NCBI RefSeq assembly: GCF_019635935.1
Contig: NZ_JAHBYN010000001.1
Span: 620,001 to 684,000, forward strand
DNA: 64,000 nt
Source of the DNA: Parvibaculum sp.
Lineage (GTDB): Bacteria > Pseudomonadota > Alphaproteobacteria > Parvibaculales > Parvibaculaceae
Direction: 5' to 3'
The translations under genes were made by a program, and so were the position numbers. Of this stretch, positions 15,500-23,637 are shown piece by piece; the first letter of the stretch is position 1, and every line of letters starts with the position of its first letter. The notes beneath the pieces were generated by a model. The model searched no databases, was not told the origin of the DNA, and saw only the letters and a program-made list of their open reading frames with translations.

Positions 15500-17350
15500 T
15501 TACCTGCCGATGCTCATAAGCACGTCGAAGAGTTGCTTGACGGTGGTGATAACGCGCGCATTCGCCGAATAGGCGTTCTGCAGCAGCAGAAGGTTCGACA
15601 TCTCGTCGTCGATATTGACGCCGGTCTGCGCGTCGAAGCGATCCTGCAACGACGACGCCACGATCTGCTGCGCTTCCGCGTCGCGCTGCGCATTGGCGGC
15701 CTGCGACGACTGGAACGAAACGAGGCGCCGCGCAAAGCTGTCGATGGTGCCGTTGAAGGGCGAGGCCGTGCCGCCGATGCCCGACTGCGGCGAGAAATAG
15801 CGGCTCTGCCCGGTCAGCCGGTCGATGAGGTCGTGCGCCCGCGTCGCGTCGCCCAGCGGCACGTTCGTATCGTAGGCAACGAGCAGCGTGTCGTCGGCAA
15901 TGACCGCCGGGTTGACCTGGATGCGGCTCGCAAAGCCGGTCTTCTGCGGCGGATTGTCGAGGCTGTTGGAGAAGATCTTGCCCGAAGGCCCATCGACGAA
16001 AAGCGCCATGCCGGTGCTGCCGTCGGCGAGGCTCGCCGGGGTCACAAGCGCCGACAGCCCGTTGATGTCGCTGGTCGCGCCGGCGCCGTCGTCGAGAAAG
16101 CGGATCGTCTCGCCGCCGGGGTTCGACACCACGACTTCCGGCGGCAGCGCCGCCTGCAGCGCCGCCACGATGTCGGCCATCGGCTGGTTGAAATTGATGC
16201 CGACAACCGTGTCGTTCGGGTTGGCGGTCGCCGCATTGGTCAGCGGCAGCGTCGCCGGATCCTCGACGCGGATGATCGTCACGGTGCTCGGCACGCCGTT
16301 GACCGTATAGCTCAGCGTCATCGAATTGCCCGGCAGCAGCGCCGCCGTATCGATCTCGAAGCCTTCGGCCGCGCCGTCCACGGCCGCTGTGCCCGGCACC
16401 GTCTCTTCCGACAGCGCCAGCGCAAGCTGCGCCGCCAGTTCGTCGAGCTGCGCCTGCGCCTGCGTCAGCACCGTGTCGCGCATCTCGACATAGCCGGCAA
16501 TCGCGCCGGAGCGGATGGCGCCCGCCGCCAGCAGGTCGACGGAAGTCGTACCCGCATTCAGCGTAATTGTGCCGACGCCGCCATTGGCCAGCGACGACGT
16601 CGCATCCAATTGCGTCTGTTCGTTGAAGCTCAGCGTGACCGGCGTCCGGTCGAGCAGCAACTGCCCGCCCGAGGTAAAAATCGTCACCGTGCCGTCGTCG
16701 CGGTTCGTCACCTTCACGTCCATCAGCCGCGACAATTCGTCGATGGCCATGTCGCGCTTGTCTTGCAGGTCGCCGACCGATTGGTTCGACGCCTGACGCT
16801 GCGAAATCTGGTTGTTGACCTCGGAAATCGTCTTCAGCAGCGCATTGGCAGCCTCGACCGCATGGGCGATGTTGCGCTCGGCCTCGAGCCGCAAATCCTG
16901 CACGGTCCGCGACATCGTGTTGAGCTGCGCCGCGAAGTTGCCGGCCTGGTTGAGCAGCGCCTGCCGCGCGGCCGGCTGTTCCGGATTGCCGGCCAGCTCC
17001 TGCAGCGCCGTTGCCAGCGCGCTGATCGAACCGGCGATGGAAGCATTGGAATTCGGGGCGCCGAACAGCGCGTCCACGCGGCCCAGCATCGACGACTTGA
17101 CATTGAGGCTCGCCGCACCGGCCGACGCCACGCGCAGCTGCTGTTGCAGGAATTCGTCGATCTGCCGCTGCGCCGCTTCGCGCCGCACACCGATGCCCTC
17201 GCCGCCCGCCAGCGCGTTGACCTGGGACGGCACCTTGCGCGTATAGCCCGGCGTGCCGACATTGGCGATGTTGCGCGCGGTGACGTCGATGCCCGACTGG
17301 GCAACGTTCAATCCGCTCAATGCGGCGCCGAGTGCGGTGGAAAGGCTCAT
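15500..17350 (-). CDS. flgK: Flagellar hook-associated protein FlgK (HAP1)
   Basis: 616-residue hook-filament junction protein. The N-terminus SLSTALGAALSGLNVAQSGIDV is followed by ARNIANVGTPGYTRK, the rod/hook motif; the C-terminus has the matching helix LLLLQNAYSANARVITTVKQLFDVLM. It lies 78 bases after flgE and just before flgL in one operon. Probably chaperoned by the FlgN-like protein at 7958. Confidence 0.95.
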   Translation of the reverse strand: MSLSTALGAALSGLNVAQSGIDVTARNIANVGTPGYTRKVPSQVNALAGGEGIGVRREAAQRQIDEFLQQQLRVASAGAASLNVKSSMLGRVDALFGAPNSNASIAGSISALATALQELAGNPEQPAARQALLNQAGNFAAQLNTMSRTVQDLRLEAERNIAHAVEAANALLKTISEVNNQISQRQASNQSVGDLQDKRDMAIDELSRLMDVKVTNRDDGTVTIFTSGGQLLLDRTPVTLSFNEQTQLDATSSLANGGVGTITLNAGTTSVDLLAAGAIRSGAIAGYVEMRDTVLTQAQAQLDELAAQLALALSEETVPGTAAVDGAAEGFEIDTAALLPGNSMTLSYTVNGVPSTVTIIRVEDPATLPLTNAATANPNDTVVGINFNQPMADIVAALQAALPPEVVVSNPGGETIRFLDDGAGATSDINGLSALVTPASLADGSTGMALFVDGPSGKIFSNSLDNPPQKTGFASRIQVNPAVIADDTLLVAYDTNVPLGDATRAHDLIDRLTGQSRYFSPQSGIGGTASPFNGTIDSFARRLVSFQSSQAANAQRDAEAQQIVASSLQDRFDAQTGVNIDDEMSNLLLLQNAYSANARVITTVKQLFDVLMSIGR

Positions 17351-17428
17351 CTGGCAACCTGAAAACGAGAGAACGGAACTTTAGCGCCGGGCATACCCTG
17401 TGAAGGAAACGCCCGCCGCCCGCTTCTG

Positions 17429-18793
17429 TTAGCGCTTCATGTTCAGCGTTTCGCGGATCAGTTCGTCGGCCGTCGTCACGATGCGCGTACCGGCCGTATA
17501 GGCCTGCTGCGTCACGATCAGCTTCGAAAACTCGTCCGCGATGTCGACATTCGAGGCTTCGCGCGCCGAGGCGATGATGTCGCCGCCGGCGCCGAGAATG
17601 GCCTCGCCCGATTCCTGCGTCGCCGCGAAGGCGGTGCCGTCGAGCTTCTTCAGCTTGTCCGGCGCATTGAACTTGGCCAGCGATACTTCGGCGAGGTCGA
17701 CCGCCTTGCCGTTGGAATAGGTGCCGACGATGCGCCCGTTCTCCGACACGGCAATGCTGACAAGCTCGCCCGACGGATAGCCGTTCTGGTCGATCGTGTT
17801 GACCGCCACGGTGCCGCCATTGCTCTGGAACTGCGTGATGTTCGACGCGCCGTGATTGACCGTCACATCGCCGAGATTGATGCCGTTGACGGTGAGCGCG
17901 GTAATGGTCGTCGAGTCGACCGCCGGGTCGAGGCGGCCCTGCGCATTGAAAGCATAGGACTGGCTGATATTCAGCCACTTGTCCTGGGCGCCCGCTGCCG
18001 CGTCGTCGGTCTTGTAGAACAGGTTCCACTCGTCGCCGCCGCCGGCGCCATTGTCGACCTTGGCCCAGCGCAGCTGGATGTTGACCGGCGCGCCAAGCGC
18101 GTCATAGCCGGTGATCGCGCCGCCCGAAAGCGAGTTGTCGAGGAAAATGTCCTCGCCGCTGGCCGGGATCGCGTCGAGGTCGGCGAGCGGCGGCGTGAAG
18201 CGGCCGACCGTCAGCAACTCGCTGTCGGCAACGCCCGCATCGGCGTTCACCGTCTGCGGCCAGGCCGGCAGGTTCGCCGTGTAGCTGATCGAGGATGTCG
18301 TGCGCGCCGCCAGGAAGTCGCGGTCGATCTGGATGCGGCCCGGCGTGTCGCCGACCGGGTTGCCGGTCACGGGATCGATGGCCAGTCCCTGCAGCGCATA
18401 GCCCGCGCCGTTCACGAGATAGCCGTGCTTGTCCATCGCGAAGTCGCCGCGCCGCGTGTAGTAGTTGACGTTGTCGAAGACCGGCCGGTTGTCGAGCGTC
18501 GCGATCGTCGACGAGACGATGAAGAAGCCCTCGCCGTTGATCGCCATATGCGTCGGCACTTCCGAGGCGTCGATCGAGCCCTGCACCGAATTGGTGAAGG
18601 AAGGCGCCGCCAGAACCGCACCCGGCAGGTGGTTGCGGCTGGTCGAAGCGGTCACGATGTCCGAAAAGCTCGTATCGGTGCGCTTGAAGCCGATCGTCTG
18701 CGAATTGGCGATATTGTCCGAGATGTGACCGAGCGCGCTCGATTGAGCGCGAATGCCGGAAAGGGCGGTGGTCATCGATCCAAAGAAACTCAT
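17429..18793 (-). CDS. flgE: Flagellar hook protein FlgE
   Basis: 454-residue hook subunit. It starts MSFFGSMTTALSGIRAQSSALGHI and continues with DNIANSQTIGFKRT; the end has ADEFSKLIVTQQAYTAGTRIVTTADELI. The start at 18793 (GGAG eight bases upstream) agrees with the sigma-54 promoter about 66 bases upstream; the frame's extension to 18874 would run through that promoter. First gene of the flgE-flgK-flgL operon. Confidence 0.95.
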   Translation of the reverse strand: MSFFGSMTTALSGIRAQSSALGHISDNIANSQTIGFKRTDTSFSDIVTASTSRNHLPGAVLAAPSFTNSVQGSIDASEVPTHMAINGEGFFIVSSTIATLDNRPVFDNVNYYTRRGDFAMDKHGYLVNGAGYALQGLAIDPVTGNPVGDTPGRIQIDRDFLAARTTSSISYTANLPAWPQTVNADAGVADSELLTVGRFTPPLADLDAIPASGEDIFLDNSLSGGAITGYDALGAPVNIQLRWAKVDNGAGGGDEWNLFYKTDDAAAGAQDKWLNISQSYAFNAQGRLDPAVDSTTITALTVNGINLGDVTVNHGASNITQFQSNGGTVAVNTIDQNGYPSGELVSIAVSENGRIVGTYSNGKAVDLAEVSLAKFNAPDKLKKLDGTAFAATQESGEAILGAGGDIIASAREASNVDIADEFSKLIVTQQAYTAGTRIVTTADELIRETLNMKR

Positions 18794-18858
18794 GGGCTCA
18801 TCTCCATGCGGTGGGTTCCGGCGGGGGCTCCCGCGGAACGCGTGCTGCCAGCAAATGA

Positions 18859-18873
18859 GCAAGGAGCGGGCCA
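18859..18873 (-). promoter_or_regulatory. Sigma-54 promoter of flgE-flgK-flgL
   Basis: On the minus strand TGGCCCGCTCCTTGC matches TGGC-N7-TTGC. The start of transcription would be near 18847, about 54 bases before the flgE ATG. Confidence 0.85.
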
Positions 18874-18890
18874 TAGATTTTATATAATTA

Positions 18891-18903
18891 AATCAATGAG
18901 TTA
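18891..18903. promoter_or_regulatory. IHF site upstream of flgE promoter
   Basis: AATCAATGAGTTA is an exact WATCAA-N4-TTR match, between the promoter and the enhancers. A TTAACCAT, an alternative CtrA half-site form, follows at 18911-18918. Confidence 0.65.
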
Positions 18904-18927
18904 CGATTTGTTAACCATTCCGGCGCG

Positions 18928-18963
18928 CAGCAGCCCCTGCCCCCCGCCCGGCAGAAATTGCCG
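18928..18963. promoter_or_regulatory. ftr/FlbD-like enhancer sites for flgE
   Basis: CGGCAGAAATTGCCG at 18949-18963 is a perfect copy of the CGGCA-N5-TGCCG motif, 90 bases upstream of the promoter centre. A weaker second copy, CAGCAGCCCCTGCCC, is at 18928-18942. Confidence 0.72.
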
Positions 18964-19152
18964 CAAGGTCAGCGGCCGCCGCAGCGCCTAGCCGCTCGAA
19001 ATCGAATGGCGCGACTGCCGCCGGCGCACAGGCCTTTTCCTTGAACCGGTCAAGGTCACACATTAGTTTCTCAGCCGTTCAGCAATTCGGTATCCAGCGG
19101 CCTGCGCTTGGCTCAAGCGTTCGTTGCCGCGTCCCAGGGGAAAGCCATTTCG

Positions 19153-19998
19153 ATGAAATTTGAGGGAACGAAGGATTACGTCGCCACCGACGACCTGCGT
19201 GTGGCGGTCAACGCGGCAATCACGCTGCAGCGTCCGCTGCTGGTCAAGGGCGAGCCCGGCACCGGCAAGACGGTGCTGGCCGAGGAAGTGGCTAGGGCGA
19301 TCGACGCCGAACTCATCACCTGGCACATCAAGTCCACCACCAAGGCCCATCAGGGTCTTTATGAATATGACGCCGTCTCGCGCCTGCGCGACAGCCAGCT
19401 CGGCGACGAGCGCGTCAAGGACATCCGCAATTACATTTCCAAGGGCAAGCTCTGGGAAGCCTTCGAACGCAAGAAGCGCCCGGTGCTGCTGATCGACGAA
19501 ATCGACAAGGCCGACATCGAGTTTCCGAACGACCTGCTGCAGGAACTCGACCGGATGGAATTCTACGTCTACGAGACGAACGAAACCATCAAGGCCGAAA
19601 TCCGCCCCATCGTCATCATCACCTCGAACAACGAGAAAGAGCTGCCGGACGCCTTCCTGCGCCGCTGCTTCTTCCACTACATCAAGTTCCCGGAAGAAGA
19701 CACGATGAAGGCGATCATCGACGTCCACTTCCCCGGCCTCAAGGGCAAGCTCGTTCAAGAAGCGCTCAACATCTTCTACGAGATCCGCGAAGTCCCGGGC
19801 CTGAAGAAGAAGCCCTCGACGTCCGAACTGCTCGACTGGCTGAAGCTTCTGCTCTCGGAAGACATCTCGCCCGAAACGCTGCGCGAGAAAGACCCGACCA
19901 AGCTGATCCCGCCCCTCCACGGCGCACTCCTGAAAAACGAGCAGGACGTCCACCTCTTCGAACGCCTCGCCTTCCTGGCGAGACGGGAACGGAACTGA
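19153..19998 (+). CDS. MoxR-family AAA+ ATPase
   Basis: 281 residues. MoxR ATPases act as chaperones that mature metal cofactor or multi-subunit enzymes, usually with a VWA partner. Walker A is GEPGTGKT (about residues 34-41), Walker B is VLLIDEIDKAD, and sensor 1 is IVIITSNNEKELPDAFLRRC. Start chosen at MKFEGTKDY, with AGGGGAAAG upstream; an in-frame ATG at 19108 is possible. The likely partner is the CoxE-like VWA gene at 21703, which here is separated by two genes rather than adjacent. Confidence 0.9.
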   Translation: MKFEGTKDYVATDDLRVAVNAAITLQRPLLVKGEPGTGKTVLAEEVARAIDAELITWHIKSTTKAHQGLYEYDAVSRLRDSQLGDERVKDIRNYISKGKLWEAFERKKRPVLLIDEIDKADIEFPNDLLQELDRMEFYVYETNETIKAEIRPIVIITSNNEKELPDAFLRRCFFHYIKFPEEDTMKAIIDVHFPGLKGKLVQEALNIFYEIREVPGLKKKPSTSELLDWLKLLLSEDISPETLREKDPTKLIPPLHGALLKNEQDVHLFERLAFLARRERN

Positions 19999-20067
19999 CC
20001 ACCTTGTTCGTCATGGCCCGGCCCTCCTCTGAAACAAGGAGGCGCGCCATCCACGACTTCGACAATC

Positions 20068-20097
20068 AAAGCCCGCGCCTCACCCGCGCGGGCTTTT
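20068..20097 (+). terminator. Terminator after moxR-like gene
   Basis: AAAGCCCGCGC pairs with GCGCGGGCTTT around a seven-base loop and ends in a T run. It lies close before the next gene. Confidence 0.85.
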
Positions 20098-20123
20098 CGA
20101 TATGAACCGACGGAAGTGCACCC

Positions 20124-20735
20124 ATGAGCGAAAAAACGCACGACCCGAAGACCCTCTCCTTCTACGACGCGGAAGCGGAGGCCTATGCCGCGCGCGGCGA
20201 CAGAAGCAATGTCAGCGGATCGCTTGGCGCCTTCCTCGCCCGCCTCGCGCCCGGCGCCCATGTCCTCGACCTCGGCTCCGGCGACGGACGTCACGCGGCG
20301 GCAATAATGGAAGCGGGATTCGAAGTGACGGCGCTTGACGGCTCCGCCGGTCTCGCCGCCATCGCAAGCCGCCGCCTCGGCAAACCCGTCCGCGTCGCGC
20401 GCTTCGACGAAATCGAGGACGTCGAGGCTTTCGACGCCGTCTGGGCGCACGCCTCGCTTCTCCATGTCCCGCGCGACTCGATCGTCGACATCCTCGCCCG
20501 CGTCCACCGGGCGCTGAAACCGGGCGGCCGCCTCTTTGCGAGCTTCAAGTCGGGCGGCGCCGAAGGGCGCGACACGCTCGACCGCTACTACAATTATCCG
20601 TCGAGAGATGAACTCGCCGCCTGGGTCGCGGCGAGCGGGCAATGGTCCGATGTGGAGATCGGGGAAACCGGCGGCAGCGGCTATGACGGCAAGCCGACCG
20701 AGTGGCTTTTTCTGCAGGCGCTGAGGAACGAATAG
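20124..20735 (+). CDS. Class I SAM-dependent methyltransferase
   Basis: 203 residues. Motif I is HVLDLGSGDGRHAAA (about residues 46-60), the acidic motif II region is FEVTALDGS, and a post-motif segment LKPGGRLFASFKSG follows. The N-terminal FYDAEAEAYAAR pattern is typical of small-molecule methyltransferases. The substrate cannot be read from the sequence. It stands alone between a terminator and a non-coding stretch. Confidence 0.82.
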   Translation: MSEKTHDPKTLSFYDAEAEAYAARGDRSNVSGSLGAFLARLAPGAHVLDLGSGDGRHAAAIMEAGFEVTALDGSAGLAAIASRRLGKPVRVARFDEIEDVEAFDAVWAHASLLHVPRDSIVDILARVHRALKPGGRLFASFKSGGAEGRDTLDRYYNYPSRDELAAWVAASGQWSDVEIGETGGSGYDGKPTEWLFLQALRNE

Positions 20736-21111
20736 CGTCCCGCCCCGAAAAAACTTATCCCCACCCTGTTATGAGCCCCCATCTTATATGTACCGCCTTC
20801 AAGAGGGATGCTCCGGGGCGTCCGTTGCATGAAGGTTTGGGCGGCGCCTGCGCCGCCGGGGAGGTAACGCACCCCGGCGCCCCGGGGCTCCCGATGCATG
20901 AAGGGCGCGGGCACTATGACCCGCTCGGCAAGACGGTTCCTCTTCGGACGAACCCGAAGCTGTTGGGTGGAAGAGGGCATCGGGGCAAAAACGTCGTGCG
21001 CGGAGTGTCTTCGGGCGCTCAAAAAACAAACAGAGTCGCGGTCGAAGTCACTCCGCGCCCCTCTATTTATCTCCAGACCCGCGTGTCGCCCGCGGGGCCG
21101 TTTCCGCGCGC
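20736..21111. other. 376-base intergenic stretch with direct and inverted repeats
   Basis: No convincing gene. It holds a perfect hairpin GGCGGCGC-CT-GCGCCGCC (20840-20857) and two copies of a 21-base unit ending in TGCATGAAGG (20815-20835 and 20884-20904), 69 bases apart and alike at 18 positions. A plus-strand frame from 20771 reads through both copies in phase, giving PLHEG and PMHEG, but it runs on antisense through the LprI-like gene. A 15-base string AAAAAACTTATCCCC at 20750 recurs inverted at 40336. Confidence 0.5.
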
Positions 21112-21618
21112 CTATTCGGGCTCCGGCACGATCAGCGGCTCATCGCCGAGAAAATCCGCCAGATCCGCTGCCCGCTCCATCGCCGTTTCCGTCAGACAGG
21201 CCGCGTACATTTGCAGATACATCGTCCCCATCGGCAGCAGGAAACGCTGGCAGCGCGCCTCGCGGTAGCGTTCCCAGGCGATGCCGCTGACTTCCACGTA
21301 ATCGGTCAGCCGCTGGTCGTCGATGGCAAAAACGGCGTGTTCCCGCGCTTTTGCGACGCCCTCCCAATAGCCGAGCGCCGCCCCCTGGCACTGGTTCATC
21401 GCATGGGTCGTCCAGTCGCCGACCTCCGCGCAACCCGTGAAGTAAGCGTCGCTGCACTGCTTCGGCGCATCGCCCCCCTCTTCCTCACCCGACGCGGCAA
21501 CGAGGCAGGCCTCGATCCGCGCCTTGGCCTCGCCCTCGGCCAGCCACGGGTTTTCCACGGCAGCCGTCGCGCTAACCCCAAGCAAAAGAAGGAAAATTAC
21601 TGGCAACACCCGGTCCAT
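21112..21618 (-). CDS. Secreted LprI-like (DUF1311) protein
   Basis: 168 residues with a signal peptide (about 1-20, cleavage near ATA). The mature part has several cysteines and the pattern MNQCQGAALGYWEG...AWERYREARCQ...MYLQMYAACLTETAMERAADL, which resembles the LprI-like/DUF1311 fold found in lysozyme inhibitors and other secreted proteins. The start at 21618 has GGGAG upstream. Role unknown; periplasmic. Confidence 0.65.
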   Translation of the reverse strand: MDRVLPVIFLLLLGVSATAAVENPWLAEGEAKARIEACLVAASGEEEGGDAPKQCSDAYFTGCAEVGDWTTHAMNQCQGAALGYWEGVAKAREHAVFAIDDQRLTDYVEVSGIAWERYREARCQRFLLPMGTMYLQMYAACLTETAMERAADLADFLGDEPLIVPEPE

Positions 21619-21702
21619 AAATGAACACTCCCGCCCCTTCATTCCGGGGCCCATAAGCCCTAGACTGCGCTCAAACGCCATTCAATCCTTTCGGGAATAC
21701 CC

Positions 21703-22878
21703 ATGTTCGTCCACTTCTTCCATGAACTCAAAAAAGCCAACGTACCCGTCAGCTTGCGCGAATACCTGACCCTGCTCGAGGCGATGGATGCCGATGTCAT
21801 CGAGCGCCGCGTCGAGGATTTCTACTACCTCTCGCGCTCGGCGCTGGTGAAGGACGAACGCAACCTCGACAAGTTCGACGTCGTTTTCGGTCATGTTTTC
21901 AAAGGCTTGGAGCTGGTCGGCGACGGCGAGATCGCCAACATCCCGGAAGAATGGCTGAAGGCGCTGACCGAAAAATTCCTGACCGACGAAGAAAAAGCGC
22001 AGATCGAGGCGCTGGGCGGTTGGGAAAAAATCATGGAAGAACTGCAAAAGCGCCTCGAGGAACAGAAGAAGCGCCACGAGGGCGGCAACAAGTGGATCGG
22101 CACCGGCGGCACCTCGCCCTTCGGCGCCAATGGCTACAACCCCGAAGGCGTGCGCATCGGCCAGAAGGAAGGCCGTCACGGCAAAGCCGTCAAGGTCTGG
22201 GACAAGCGCGAATACAAGAACCTCGACGACCAGGTCGAGCTCGGCACCCGCAACATCAAGGTGGCGCTGCGGCGCCTGCGCCGCTTCGCCCGCGAAGGCG
22301 CGCCGACCGAACTCGATCTCGATGGCACCATCAAGGCAACCGCGCATCAGGGCTATCTCGACCTGATCATGCGTCCCGAGCGCCGCAACAAGATCAACGT
22401 GCTGATCTTTTTCGACATCGGCGGCTCGATGGACAGCCACATCAAGCTCTGCGAGGAACTGTTCTCGGCCGCGCGCACCGAGTTCAAGAACCTCGAATAT
22501 TTCTACTTCCACAACTGCCTCTATGAAGGCGTCTGGAAGGACAACCGCCGCCGCCACGCCGAAAAAATGTCGACCTGGGACGTGCTCCACAAATATCCGT
22601 CCGACTACAAGGTGATCTTCGTCGGCGACGCCACCATGTCGCCTTACGAAATCACCTATGCCGGCGGTTCGGTGGAACACTGGAACGAGGAGCCCGGTGG
22701 CATCTGGCTCGAGCGCGTCAACCAGATCTATGAAAGCGCCATCTGGATCAATCCGATCCCCGAGCGCCACTGGGAATACACGCCCTCGCTGCAGATCATC
22801 AAGCAGATCATGGGCGAACGCATGTTCCCGCTGACGCTGGAAGGCCTCGACCACGCGATGCGCGAGCTCAGCCGCTAG
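21703..22878 (+). CDS. CoxE-like VWA domain protein
   Basis: 391 residues. It starts MFVHFFHELKKANVPVSLREYL, the usual beginning of CoxE-like proteins that work with MoxR ATPases. The C-terminal half is a VWA domain; its metal-site motif is DIGGSMDSHIK rather than the strict DxSxS, so one position is changed. The last conserved block is MFPLTLEGLDHAMRELSR. The stop codon TAG is contributed by a palindromic repeat that begins at 22875. Probable partner: the ATPase at 19153. Confidence 0.85.
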   Translation: MFVHFFHELKKANVPVSLREYLTLLEAMDADVIERRVEDFYYLSRSALVKDERNLDKFDVVFGHVFKGLELVGDGEIANIPEEWLKALTEKFLTDEEKAQIEALGGWEKIMEELQKRLEEQKKRHEGGNKWIGTGGTSPFGANGYNPEGVRIGQKEGRHGKAVKVWDKREYKNLDDQVELGTRNIKVALRRLRRFAREGAPTELDLDGTIKATAHQGYLDLIMRPERRNKINVLIFFDIGGSMDSHIKLCEELFSAARTEFKNLEYFYFHNCLYEGVWKDNRRRHAEKMSTWDVLHKYPSDYKVIFVGDATMSPYEITYAGGSVEHWNEEPGGIWLERVNQIYESAIWINPIPERHWEYTPSLQIIKQIMGERMFPLTLEGLDHAMRELSR

Positions 22879-22939
22879 AGCGTTTCCAGGTGAAGTGGAA
22901 GCCGGTTCACCGTCCGGAAACGCGACAAAACAACTCTAG
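22875..22939. repeat. Intergenic nested palindrome of the alphaproteobacterial CTAGAG type
   Basis: CTAGAG at 22875 and CTCTAG at 22934 bound an element with arms GCGTTTCC/GGAAACGC and inner arms GGTGAA/TTCACC. It lies between convergent genes, and its two outer TAG triplets are the stop codons of both. A related element follows the cyclase gene at 51564. Confidence 0.7.
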
Positions 22940-23637
22940 CGCTTTACATCGCTGTCGATCCGCCCATCGACCAGATGCACATTGCGTGGCGCGGAATCGG
23001 CGAAGTCCTTGTCATGCGTAACGGCAATGACCGTCCGGCCCTGCTTCGCGGCGAGATCGGCGAAAATGCCCTGCACGATCTCGCTGTTGCGCATGTCGAG
23101 ATTGCCGGTCGGCTCGTCGGCAAGGATCACCGCCGGATCGTTCGCGAGCGCTCGCGCGACGGCGACGCGCTGGCGCTGCCCGCCCGATAGCTGGTCCGGC
23201 CGCTTGGTCGCCTGGTCGTCGATCTCGAAATCCTTCAGCAGCGACATGCCGCGCGCGTGAATCTCGTCGTCATCGAGCCGTCCAAGTCTTTGCATCGGCA
23301 GCGTCACATTGTGCAGCACCGTGAATTCGGGCAGCAGGAAGTGAAACTGGAAAACGAAGCCGAGCTTGGCGAGCCGCACATCCGCCAGCCGGTCGGACGA
23401 ATAGCCGGACGTGTCGATTCCGTCGATCAACACGCGGCCCTTGGTCGGCAGATCGAGAAGTCCGAGCAGATAGAGCAGCGACGATTTTCCCGAACCGGAT
23501 GGCCCGGTAACGCTGACGAATTCGCCGCGCCGGATGATGAGATCGATGTCGCGCACCAGCGTCACAGGCACCGCCTCCTGAAGGATGCGTGTCACGCCCT
23601 TGAGCTCGATAACCGGCGCCTCGCCACCCGCGCTCAT
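22936..23637 (-). CDS. ABC transporter ATP-binding protein (MacB/LolD type)
   Basis: 233 residues. Walker A GPSGSGKSS, signature LSGGQRQRVAVARALA, Walker B VILADEPTGNLD, and an H-loop histidine in VIAVTHDKDFAD. The LolD/MacB class energises export or lipoprotein release. The start overlaps the permease stop by four bases (ATGA), so the operon order is fusion protein, permease, ATPase. Confidence 0.92.
   Translation of the reverse strand: MSAGGEAPVIELKGVTRILQEAVPVTLVRDIDLIIRRGEFVSVTGPSGSGKSSLLYLLGLLDLPTKGRVLIDGIDTSGYSSDRLADVRLAKLGFVFQFHFLLPEFTVLHNVTLPMQRLGRLDDDEIHARGMSLLKDFEIDDQATKRPDQLSGGQRQRVAVARALANDPAVILADEPTGNLDMRNSEIVQGIFADLAAKQGRTVIAVTHDKDFADSAPRNVHLVDGRIDSDVKR

Noticed and set aside
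14004..18029. 1341-codon minus-strand frame through flgK and flgE
   Set aside because: Its 3' part is flgL, but the rest is an out-of-frame shadow of flgK and flgE; FlgL has its own normal start at 15494.
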